A stretch of 64,000 nucleotides of DNA from an uncultured Bacteroides sp. (GTDB lineage Bacteria > Bacteroidota > Bacteroidia > Bacteroidales > Bacteroidaceae), in NCBI GenBank assembly GCA_905198575.1, contig CAJKDC010000001.1, forward strand, positions 47,770 to 111,769, read 5' to 3'. This document shows positions 26,725 to 35,874 of this stretch, one piece after another. Within the stretch, counting starts at the first letter, position 1. The number at the start of each line of letters is the position of its first letter. The notes under the pieces were generated by a model. That model did no database searches, was not told the DNA's origin, and saw nothing but the letters and a program-made list of their open reading frames with translations. The position numbers and the translations under genes are program-made.

Positions 26725-27756
26725 TTGAATCGAAAAATAGTTTTATTAGGAATAGGATTGGCTGCCATTTTGGTTTTACTGATGGCAGCCAATTTGTTAC
26801 TGGGGTCTATCCGGATTCCGGCACATGCTGTTTACGAAATACTTACAGGAGGTGAAGCTGAAAAAGCCAGCTGGAGTTTTATTATTTGGGAATCCCGAGT
26901 ACCACAATGCATCACGGCGTTACTATGTGGTGCCGGACTGGCCGTAGCGGGACTGATGCTGCAAACTGTTTTCAACAATCCTTTGGCAGATCCTTCCATT
27001 TTAGGTATCAGTTCGGGTGCCAGTCTGGGAGTTGCATTGGTAATGCTGGCAGGAGGAAGTATGATTTCAGCTGGTGTCTTCAGTCTTTCGGGGTTTCTGG
27101 CTGTCATGGCAGGAGCATTTCTAGGGGCTTTTGCCATTATGGGAATAATCTTACTTTTGGCCACACTTATCCGAAGCAATATCATGCTGCTTATAGCTGG
27201 TATCATGATAGGATATGCCTCATCCTCGGCCATTTCATTACTCAATTTCTTTGCTTCGGCCGAAGGTGTCCATTCGTATATGGTCTGGGGAATGGGGAAT
27301 TTTGGCGGTGTATCGTTACAACAGCTACCCCGGTTTTCTGCGTTTACACTGGCAGGTATTTGCATTGCCATCCTACTTACCAAACCTCTTAACGCATTGT
27401 TGCTGGGCACACGCTATGCCGAAAATCTGGGTGTAAACATCAAACGTACACGCAATCTGCTGCTTATTGCTACCGGACTGCTGACTGCTATTACAACGGC
27501 TTTTTGTGGGCCTATTTCATTCATCGGACTGGCTGTTCCACACATTACCCGTCTGTTATTAGGAACTTCCAATCACAACATTTTGCTCCCTGCTACTCTA
27601 CTTACAGGTTCGGCTGTAGCATTACTCTGCAATCTACTCTGTATCCTGCCAGGTGATGCTGGTATCATTCCGCTTAATGCGGTAACTCCTATTCTGGGTG
27701 CTCCTATCATCATTTATGTAATTATCAATCAACGTAAAATACAATATTTCAACTGA
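26725..27756 (+). CDS. btuC: Cobalamin ABC transporter permease BtuC
   Basis: A 343-residue FecCD/BtuC permease with about ten membrane helices. Family motifs are SRVPQCITALLCGAGLAVAG, NPLADPSILGISSGASLGV, and near the C-terminus GPISFIGLAVPHITRLLLG and GVNIKRTRNLLL, the last holding the coupling region that contacts the ATPase. The apparent start is TTG (26725, MNRKIVLLG); no ATG precedes the first helix, so a rare start codon is likely. It overlaps btuD by one base (TGATG). Confidence 0.92.
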   Translation: MNRKIVLLGIGLAAILVLLMAANLLLGSIRIPAHAVYEILTGGEAEKASWSFIIWESRVPQCITALLCGAGLAVAGLMLQTVFNNPLADPSILGISSGASLGVALVMLAGGSMISAGVFSLSGFLAVMAGAFLGAFAIMGIILLLATLIRSNIMLLIAGIMIGYASSSAISLLNFFASAEGVHSYMVWGMGNFGGVSLQQLPRFSAFTLAGICIAILLTKPLNALLLGTRYAENLGVNIKRTRNLLLIATGLLTAITTAFCGPISFIGLAVPHITRLLLGTSNHNILLPATLLTGSAVALLCNLLCILPGDAGIIPLNAVTPILGAPIIIYVIINQRKIQYFN

Positions 27757-28772
27757 TGTCAAAGCAAGCTGTCTTACAAGGAACTAATATCACCATCGGA
27801 TACAAAAAAGGAAAGAACGTTTATCCGGTTCACCAGCAGTTGAATTTTCAACTGTATAGAGGTGAGCTGACTTGCCTGCTTGGAGCAAACGGAGCTGGAA
27901 AGTCTACCTTATTGCGTACTTTAGCTGCTGCACAGCCGGCATTAAGTGGAGAACTAACTTTACTAGGACGTTCACTAAATACCTACTCAGAAAAGGAACG
28001 ATCAAAAAACATCGGTATTGTCTTGACAGATAAAACACAGGCAGGAGGTCTTACGGTCTATGAACTGGTAGCATTGGGAAGACAACCGCATACTGGCTTC
28101 TTCGGACGATTGCATAAGGAGGACAAATATATCATTACACACGCATTGCAATCGGTCGGCATTGCCCACAAATCGAACTGCTATACAGCTGAACTTTCGG
28201 ATGGAGAAAGACAGAAAGTTATGATAGCCAAAGCACTGGTACAAGAATGCCCACTTATTTTGCTGGATGAACCGACCGCTTTTCTTGATGTAACCAGTCG
28301 TATAGAAATTATGCAATTATTACACCGGTTAGCCGTAGAAGAACAGAAAGCTATCCTTCTTTCGACACACGATATAGAACAAGCGTTGGTTCTGGCTGAC
28401 CGACTGTGGCTGATGAGCAAAGAAAATGGATTGGAATGTGGAGTAACAGAAGATCTGATCATGCATAACAGTATGGATACCCTGTTCCCGTCAAATACAT
28501 CCATTAAGTTTGACCTGATGCATGGTGTATTCACCCCTACAGTAAAAGAAAAGAAACAGATTTATCTGGAAACGGATAATGAGACCTTGCGCCACTGGGT
28601 TCAAAATGCTCTGAATCGTAATGGTTTTCTATGTATGGATAAAGTATCATTTTCAGAAGAATATCCTTATTTAAAAGCTATTTACCCAAATAACTTTACC
28701 TTATATACCAGCAAAGACCAACAACAATCCTGCACAAGCTTTGAAGAATTACTTCATGAATTACACCTCTAA
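27756..28772 (+). CDS. btuD: Cobalamin ABC transporter ATPase BtuD with C-terminal extension
   Basis: An ABC ATPase with Walker A GANGAGKST, signature ELSDGERQKVMIAKAL (LSDGE variant of LSGGQ), Walker B LILLDEPTAFLD and switch STHDIEQA. The nucleotide-binding domain ends near residue 250. A further ~85 residues follow (from about FTPTVKEKKQIYLE to LLHELHL), where BtuD/FecE proteins are normally 250-270 long. The extension has alternating strand-helix character and may be a regulatory domain; I do not recognise it. Last gene of the btu operon, followed by a hairpin at 28787-28830. Confidence 0.92.
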   Translation: MSKQAVLQGTNITIGYKKGKNVYPVHQQLNFQLYRGELTCLLGANGAGKSTLLRTLAAAQPALSGELTLLGRSLNTYSEKERSKNIGIVLTDKTQAGGLTVYELVALGRQPHTGFFGRLHKEDKYIITHALQSVGIAHKSNCYTAELSDGERQKVMIAKALVQECPLILLDEPTAFLDVTSRIEIMQLLHRLAVEEQKAILLSTHDIEQALVLADRLWLMSKENGLECGVTEDLIMHNSMDTLFPSNTSIKFDLMHGVFTPTVKEKKQIYLETDNETLRHWVQNALNRNGFLCMDKVSFSEEYPYLKAIYPNNFTLYTSKDQQQSCTSFEELLHELHL

Positions 28773-28786
28773 AATATATGTAAACA

Positions 28787-28839
28787 AAAGCCATCCATTA
28801 TTGATACATTTATCAACAATGAATGGCTTTCTTTTTATT
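28787..28839 (+). terminator. Terminator of the btu operon
   Basis: A 20-position stem (28787-28806 with 28811-28830) with two imperfect pairs and a 4-base loop, followed by CTTTTTATT. It separates btuD from the converging susD gene and may act on both strands. Confidence 0.8.
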
Positions 28840-28865
28840 CCAGATCTAAAATCTATAAGACAGAA

Positions 28866-30638
28866 TTAATTCAAAGCATTTCCATTATGGTTTTCAGCAG
28901 CTGTAGTACGTCCTGTCCACCATACCGGTACATCATACTTATTCTTATGAGCTACCTTAGCAAAATTATCAGGGTTATTAGTCAACTCACTAGACGGATA
29001 AAACATTCTTTCCTGGAATACGATATTAGGAGTTGAGACAAATGGTAATTCTCCATTAAAATCTTTAACCAAGCGTCTTGCTTCATTATAAATCTCATAA
29101 GGATTCATAATATTCATATGACAGAATTTCTGATCAAAAATAAACTTCAACTTTTCTTGTAAAGTTGGAAGATTCATAAATTTGGTAGCAGCCAGTTCTT
29201 CATAATCAGCCAAATGACTTTCATCCAATTCAGGAACCTTAGCCTTTTCCTGTACATACAATACACTTGGCAATGAAGATTCGTTATAACTCATCGTTTT
29301 ATTAACATTATAATAGAAACGTGTTGATGCATCAATTGCTTTTTTTATGCATTCTTTGGCATTGATATTACCAAACTGATCAGGCCAACGTACAGAAGCT
29401 TCAGCCAAAAGAAGATTGGTTTCAGTAGAACCCATCACAGGGAATTGCATATCGAAGTTAAAATATGTACGACGATTGTACATAGATGGTACTCGAGTGC
29501 TTTCCCATGGGTTAGAACTCATGTCATTGAACAAAAACATGTCACTGATTTCTTGAGCAGTATAATATTTGCTAAGCTCAGTATCTGCCTCTTCAAAAGT
29601 CAACGGCAAACCAATGTAACGATTGTGTATATCCGGCTGGAACATTGCATACAAACGAGGGTCAAAATCATGGCGATTAATACCATTTTCATCACCTTCC
29701 TGATATTCATAATTCATAATATCATGAATAATTGTAGCAGGTGCACCACACTCATAACCACGTTCATCAATTCCACGGAAGAAAGTCACCTCAAAAGCGT
29801 GTGTCTTATCTTGCTCCTCAAAACCAATATCATGACTATATTCTGTCAACATTCTGTTTTCAGCTACCAATTCTTTTATGGTAGAAATTGAAACCTCAGG
29901 TTTTACATGACAAAGACGCATAGCCATACGAAGTCTCAATGAATTAGCCATACGGATCCATTTGTCAAGATTACCGTTACAAAGCAAATCCACAGAAGAA
30001 AATTTTGACTTAGCTATATCTGAACTAAACTGATAAGCAGCCAGTTCTTCAGCTGCAACTTTCAGACGCTCCATAATGCTTGTATAAATCTCTTCCTGAG
30101 TATCGTATTTTGGATAGAACTTTTCCTGGAAAGCTCCACCTGCTTCAGAATATGGGATATCATCATACAAATCAGTAGAACGCTGATAAGCATAACACTG
30201 TATAATATCGCAGCAGCGCATATAAACTAAGTTTTCACTTTTTTCCTCATCGCTCATCGTATTGTACAACAGTTTCATACCATTGATATCTTTACTATAA
30301 GCTGTATTGGTCTGAGTGAAAATAAATTCATTAAATGGAGTACCAGACCATCCATCCCAAGGACGCTGTATTGAATTGTTCTGTGATCTGTCGATATACA
30401 AGGGGCTCACACCTAATCCCAGCATCTTTCCAAAACCTCTCATATAGTGGTATGTTGCTCCATAATCATATCTGAAGAGGTGTCCCTGTGTCTGAGCTGA
30501 AGCAAAAAGCAAACTAAAATCAGCTTCAGTTATTTTATCGGGATTATAGAATTTTTCATCTAAATCGCTGCATGATGCCAAAGTTCCTGATACAGCTAAT
30601 CCCAAAGCAAAACTAATTATATAATTATTAATTTTCAT
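28866..30638 (-). CDS. SusD/RagB-like outer-membrane lipoprotein (first pair)
   Basis: A 590-residue SusD-family glycan- or nutrient-binding lipoprotein. The lipobox LASC is followed by SDLDEKFYNP, with the acidic residues of a surface-export signal. The helical TPR-like scaffold is visible (ENLVYMRCCDIIQCYAYQRS, LLCNGNLDKWIRMANSLRLR, LRMAMRLCHVKPE). The NSLRLRMAMR segment and overall length fit the SusD_2 subgroup. It starts 14 bases after the stop of the paired SusC gene. That SusC carries an amber codon, so the pair may be non-functional. No glycosidase adjoins, so the ligand is unknown; this subgroup also serves peptides and other nutrients. Confidence 0.92.
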   Translation of the reverse strand: MKINNYIISFALGLAVSGTLASCSDLDEKFYNPDKITEADFSLLFASAQTQGHLFRYDYGATYHYMRGFGKMLGLGVSPLYIDRSQNNSIQRPWDGWSGTPFNEFIFTQTNTAYSKDINGMKLLYNTMSDEEKSENLVYMRCCDIIQCYAYQRSTDLYDDIPYSEAGGAFQEKFYPKYDTQEEIYTSIMERLKVAAEELAAYQFSSDIAKSKFSSVDLLCNGNLDKWIRMANSLRLRMAMRLCHVKPEVSISTIKELVAENRMLTEYSHDIGFEEQDKTHAFEVTFFRGIDERGYECGAPATIIHDIMNYEYQEGDENGINRHDFDPRLYAMFQPDIHNRYIGLPLTFEEADTELSKYYTAQEISDMFLFNDMSSNPWESTRVPSMYNRRTYFNFDMQFPVMGSTETNLLLAEASVRWPDQFGNINAKECIKKAIDASTRFYYNVNKTMSYNESSLPSVLYVQEKAKVPELDESHLADYEELAATKFMNLPTLQEKLKFIFDQKFCHMNIMNPYEIYNEARRLVKDFNGELPFVSTPNIVFQERMFYPSSELTNNPDNFAKVAHKNKYDVPVWWTGRTTAAENHNGNALN

Positions 30639-30652
30639 ATTTTCCTGATGTA

Positions 30653-33600
30653 TTAGAATGAAACATTTAATCCTATACCAAAACTACGCATACCTGGTAT
30701 ACTTGCAGTTTCAGTAAATGAGTTTGTACCCAGAGTTGATTCAGGAGTTACATTAGGAATTGCCTTATAAATGTAACACAAGTTATTGGCATATACATTT
30801 ATACGAGCAGTCTGAATATGTGCCTTTTCAATCAAACTCTTAGGCAGATTATAACTGAACGATAAAGAGCGCAAAGAAATATAATCACTCTTATAAATCT
30901 TATCTTCACTCAAGTCCATTCCACCTTGCCAATACAAATTACTATAATACTGTTCAGCAGAAATTACTTTCTCATTAGGCTTTCCATCGGGAGTAACACC
31001 TGGAGTAATCACACCATCATGTAAAATAAACGGATAGAAAGAATCTGATGGAACATTTGCATCATGACTGTTTAACAATATTCTTTCACCATCCATATTT
31101 ACATAATAAGGCAAACCTCCTCGTGCTTCATCACGATATTTCAATGATTCAACTCCAGAACCATTACCTAACAGATACATATTGGTCTGAGAAATCATTG
31201 TCGCTCCAAATTGGAAGTCTAACACAGCATTAATAGAGAAGTTTTTATAACTCAAACTTGTAGTCAATCCACCTACGACATCAGGAGTAATTTTACCAAC
31301 CTTAATTTCTTTTGTCTTATCAAGATCCCATACACCAGTACCTTGATTTACAATTCTGTTTCCATTTTCATCGCGCTGATAAGGATAAATATAAATTTCA
31401 CCATATTCACCGCCTGGAACACTGATAACTCTCGCACCAGTTGCTCCCCACATTTCCAATCGGTCGATACCTTTACCTAATTCAATAACCTTAGTTTTGT
31501 ATCTTGCAAGGTTCAAACCTAAATCCCAAGTCCAATCCTTAGTTACAATTGGTTTAGTATTAATAGAAAATTCAATACCATCCTGAGCAATATCACCAGC
31601 ATTCATACGTACATACTTCAATCCCGAAGCTGAAGGTATAGTAAGTGTAGTAATCTGATCGTATGTATTATTATGGAAGAAAGAAAAATCTAAATTAATT
31701 CTATTGCCTGGCAAGAAAGAGCCTTCCAAACCAATTTCGTATTCACGTTTTCTTTCAGGTTTCAAGTTAGGAATTGGGAAACCTCCTACTGAAGATGCGA
31801 AATCTGCAGGTGGCAGATAATCAGGCAAAGACATTATTGGCTGACCACCATAAGAACCCATTGAGAAGTCAACATTTCCATAATAACGAGGACCTGGACG
31901 ACCTACATCAGCCCAAGAGCCACGAATTTTACCAAAGTTAAGCCAATCTATATCAAATGTTTCTGTAAAGATCCAAGACAAGCTTGCACCTGGATAAAAA
32001 TAATGATTATTCTGAGGAGGCAAAATTGAAGACCAGTCATTACGAGCCTGCAACTCCAAATAAACCTGATTAGCATAAGCCACCTGTGCTGAAGCAAAAA
32101 TACTCAACAACAAATCATTACCTCTTGTACGAGATGAACGGGGACCAAAATCCTCACGAGTATTGTTCAAAGAGAACCAGTTTTCTATAGCGAAGGTTTC
32201 CTGAACAGACTGTTCCTGATATTCTTCCTTATTATATTTCACAGCTCCACCAATCATAGCTGATACATCCCAAACCTTATTAAAAGTCTGGTTATAATTG
32301 AAAGAAGACTGCGCATACATAATCATGTTGCGTCGATTAGAAACCTGATACCAGCCTTGTTTATTTTCTTCAGTCAAAGGCTTCTGTACATATTGCTTAA
32401 TTTCCTGGTCTGCAACAGTCCAGTCCATACCTCCTAATGTAAGCCATGAGAACTTATCATTGAATTTTACATCCAGATTCAAAGACTGAATCAAGTGATT
32501 ACGATCATAATCATTAGAGTTACGTAACTGAGACCAATAGTAACTTCCCAAATAATCTGTATACGGAGCTAATGCTGTAACAGACTTATTGCTAAAGTAA
32601 TTATAGCCATCTTCAGTCAAATAATTATCTTTAATCAAATTAACATCCTGCTCACGTGGGAAACCATAAGTAGCCAGCTTCGCCATAGAATATGGAGCAT
32701 TATGGTCCTTAGTATTAGTAAAGGTAGTATTCATCTTTACCTTAATCCATTCGTTTGCCTTCAAATCTGCAGCAAAACTGAATGTATGAGCTGTATTATC
32801 TGCTCCTAAAGTTATAGCATCGTAATCACGGAAATTATATGCCAATCGGAAAGAACCTATTTCACCGGCATTACTCAAAGCAAAGTTAACATTGGTCTGA
32901 CCTCCAGTACGGTACATATCTCTTTGGTTGTTAGGCTTTGCTGAATAAGAATGGTATTGACCATCCCACCACAACAGCTGACGGCCGTCCATTCTAGGAC
33001 CAAAGTTTCCACTTGCACCACGCCATAATGATTCAACTACCTCACCTGTTGCTGGATCGGTCATGGTATAGAATCCATCTGCAGAGATTTCTTTCAAAGC
33101 AGCTGTACCAGGGCTGGAACCTGTACCAAATTCATTCTGAAGTTCAGGCAAATATGCTGCAATGTTCCATGAATGATTAACACCAAAATCAATACCTAAT
33201 CCTTTTTTGCTACCACTCTTTGTAGTAATCAACATTACACCATTAGCACCTTCAGAACCATAAAGAACAGCAGCTTTTGCACCTTTCAAAATTTCTATAG
33301 ATGCAATATTTTCAGGGTTAATATCGTTCAAACCTGTACCATGGTCTCCACCTGTTCTACTATTATCTGTCTGTCCAGTATTAGCATCATGAATAGGTAT
33401 ACCATCAACTACAATCAAAGGACGTGTAGATGACGACTCAGTAAGTGATATAGCATTACGCACCTTAATATTCATACCTCCAGAAGGTCCTGATGCTGTA
33501 GATTGCAATTGCAAACCTGAAGTCTTACCATACAAAGCCTGCGTTGCACTCATAGGAGAACCCGCTTCAAGCAGTTCATCTCCCTTTACACTACTTACAG

Positions 33601-34012
33601 AATAACCTAAGGCTTTCTTTTCACGCTTAATACCTAAAGCAGTAACCACAACTTCATCCAATGTCTGAGTATCGTCTTTCAAGACAATATTTAATGTTTT
33701 ACCATTAAACGGAACTTCAATCGTCTGGAAACCTACAAAAGAAACCTGAATAATATCCCCCTTCTTAACATTTGAAAGAGTAAAATCACCATCAATACCT
33801 GTAATAGTACCATTTGTAGTTCCTTTTACAACTACAGAAGCACCTATAACAGTTTCACCGGAGCTATCTTTAACTACCCCTTTACAATTTTCTTGCTATT
33901 GCATTATTTCAATACTCGCAGCATCCGGCATTCCATTGGCGTAAACCGATTCAATAGAAGCCAATCCCATAACGGTGAATAAAGCACCTACTGATTTAAG
34001 TCGTCTTAACAT
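30653..34012 (-). pseudogene. SusC-like TonB-dependent receptor with in-frame amber codon
   Basis: Reading from the ATG at 34010-34012 gives a signal peptide (MLRRLKSVGALFTVMGLAS), then an in-frame TAG at codon 39 (33896-33898), then the normal continuation QENCKGVVKDSSGETVIGAS, which is the carboxypeptidase-like domain. The plug (TLDEVVVTALG, RPLIVVDGIP) and the barrel run unbroken to the end at IPGMRSFGIGLNVSF. Codons around the stop are CAA-TAG-CAA, so a CAG-to-TAG change is the simple explanation. There is no ATG before the plug that could restart translation with a signal peptide. About 1118 codons including the stop; otherwise intact, so the lesion is recent or a sequence error. Confidence 0.88.
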
Positions 34013-34356
34013 AGTATGTTTTTGTTTAAAATCATAATAAAATAAATTTTTCATAGAATAGTTCATGAACATCACAATGCAAATATATTATTTTTTTTAA
34101 GTTTTAATCGAATAGAATAGATGTTTTTTAGCATAAATTGAAAAATTTATTCATATTATCATACTCTTATTGTAAGTCAAACTATAGAATTTTTTAATAA
34201 AAACAACTGATATACACAATTATAAGTGTCCTTTTCTTTTTTGTTTTTGTACTCATTAAAAGATTTTCATATTTTTATCCTATCACACTTTTATTGCTTA
34301 TTATCCAAACAATTACACTAAATTTGCCCTAAATCACATTTTAAACAAAAAAACAT
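34013..34356. other. AT-rich divergent intergenic region
   Basis: A gap of 344 bases between the first SusC gene and the antiporter. It holds the candidate SusC promoter (34080-34087), a 10-base perfect palindrome GTTCATGAAC at 34061-34070 just past the expected start of transcription, and long A/T tracts. No coding frame or structured RNA was recognised. Confidence 0.6.
34080..34087 (-). promoter_or_regulatory. Candidate -7 box for the first SusC/SusD pair
   Basis: The minus strand reads TATATTTG, matching TAnnTTTG, 68 bases before the SusC start. The region is very AT-rich, which raises the chance of a random match. Confidence 0.4.
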
Positions 34357-35826
34357 ATGGTTACAGCAGAAAACATTTTACTGGTTGGATCTATCCTTAT
34401 TTTTACCAGTATCCTTATTAGCAAAACAGGTTACAGATTTGGTATACCCACCTTATTGTTGTTCCTCGTTGTAGGAATGCTGTTCGGAAGCGACGGATTG
34501 GGTGTTCAGTTTAATAGTGCCACCGATGCACAATTTGTGGGAATGATAGCATTAAGCATCATTCTGTTCAGTGGAGGGATGGATACTAAAATTAAAGATA
34601 TCCAACCTGTAATGAAGCAAGGTATCTTACTCTCAACAGTAGGCGTTTTACTGACCACGGCACTTACAGGCGGATTTATCTACTACATATCAGGATGGAA
34701 CAGCACCAATATACAGCTTCCATTACTGACTTCAATGCTGTTGGCGGCTACCATGTCATCCACCGACTCAGCCTCTGTATTCAGCCTTTTACGTTCACAA
34801 CGCATGAATCTGAAACAAAATTTGCGTCCTATGCTGGAATTAGAAAGTGGAAGTAATGACCCTATGGCATATATGCTTACCATCGTACTGATACAAGTCA
34901 TCAGCAGTGGAAGTCAGCTTAGTCTGGCACTTGTAGCCAAAGATTTATTTGTACAGTTCTTAGTAGGAGGTGTAATTGGCTATGCATTCGGAAAATTTGC
35001 CTCATGGCTAATCAACAAGATAGAACTCCCTAACAGTTCACTCTATCCCATTCTATTGCTTAGCTTAGTATCTATCACCTTTACAACAACTGACCTGTTG
35101 AAAGGAAACGGATACCTGGCAATTTATATTGCCGGAGTCGTTGTCGGGAACTCACGGTTGGCTTTCAGAAAAGAAATCGGCACTTTTATGAACGGTATGA
35201 CCTGGTTATTCCAAATCATCATGTTCCTTACACTGGGACTTTTGGTAAATCCCCACGAAATGGTAGACATTATCGGAGTAGCATTGCTCATTGCTCTATT
35301 CATGATTATTGTGGCACGACCAATAAGTGTTTTTGCTTGTTTGCTACCTTTCCGTAATATAACCAACAAAGCCAGATTATTTATTTCATGGGTAGGACTA
35401 CGCGGCGCTGTTCCTATTATCTTTGCGACCTATCCTGTCATTGCAAAAATAGAAGGATCTCACCAGCTTTTCAACATTGTATTTTTCATTACATTGCTTT
35501 CACTGGTGATACAAGGTATGAGCATATCCAAAATGGCAAAATGGCTTCATCTGGATTTACCGGAAGAAAAAGAAGGAAATGACTTTGGAGTAGAACTTCC
35601 AGATGAAATAGACTCCAGTCTACATGACATAACGCTTACCGCAGAAATGCTTCTTAATGGCAATAGGTTATCCGAAATGAGAATACCCAAAGGAAGTTTA
35701 GTCATGCTGGTCAAACGGGGACATGAATTTCTGATACCCAACGGGCAACTGGAATTGCATGAAGGGGACAAATTGCTCTTCATCACAGAAAATAAACCAG
35801 AAGTATCCACTAATACTCCATCATAA
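34357..35826 (+). CDS. Potassium/proton antiporter (CvrA/NhaP2-type)
   Basis: A 489-residue monovalent cation/proton antiporter. The first ~385 residues form the CPA1 membrane domain with about twelve helices; the ion-site segments are MSSTDSASVFSLLR and LELESGSNDPMAYML, the ESGSNDP motif being diagnostic. The C-terminal ~80 residues are a soluble TrkA_C/RCK_C domain (MRIPKGSLVMLVKRG, LHEGDKLLFITEN), as in CvrA, which exports K+ for osmotic and pH control. It is divergent from the first SusC gene and converges with GH20 over a hairpin at 35851-35874. Na+ specificity cannot be excluded. Confidence 0.92.
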   Translation: MVTAENILLVGSILIFTSILISKTGYRFGIPTLLLFLVVGMLFGSDGLGVQFNSATDAQFVGMIALSIILFSGGMDTKIKDIQPVMKQGILLSTVGVLLTTALTGGFIYYISGWNSTNIQLPLLTSMLLAATMSSTDSASVFSLLRSQRMNLKQNLRPMLELESGSNDPMAYMLTIVLIQVISSGSQLSLALVAKDLFVQFLVGGVIGYAFGKFASWLINKIELPNSSLYPILLLSLVSITFTTTDLLKGNGYLAIYIAGVVVGNSRLAFRKEIGTFMNGMTWLFQIIMFLTLGLLVNPHEMVDIIGVALLIALFMIIVARPISVFACLLPFRNITNKARLFISWVGLRGAVPIIFATYPVIAKIEGSHQLFNIVFFITLLSLVIQGMSISKMAKWLHLDLPEEKEGNDFGVELPDEIDSSLHDITLTAEMLLNGNRLSEMRIPKGSLVMLVKRGHEFLIPNGQLELHEGDKLLFITENKPEVSTNTPS

Positions 35827-35850
35827 TTATTTTATCCCCCAATCTATACA

Positions 35851-35874
35851 GGAGTACTCATCAATGAGTACTCC
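35851..35874. terminator. Hairpin between the converging antiporter and GH20 genes
   Basis: Perfect 11-bp stem (35851-35861 with 35864-35874) with a 2-base loop, overlapping the GH20 stop codon. No long T tract follows on either strand, so termination is likely but not certain. Confidence 0.5.

Noticed and set aside
30653..33682. First SusC as an intact gene starting at 33682
   Set aside because: That start is a TTG inside the carboxypeptidase-like domain with no signal peptide. Upstream coding sequence clearly belongs to the same protein and is broken by TAG.
33896..33898. Stop-codon reassignment or programmed readthrough to explain the SusC amber
   Set aside because: No other gene in the window uses in-frame TAG as sense, and no stimulatory structure is apparent beside the codon. 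A point mutation or error is simpler.
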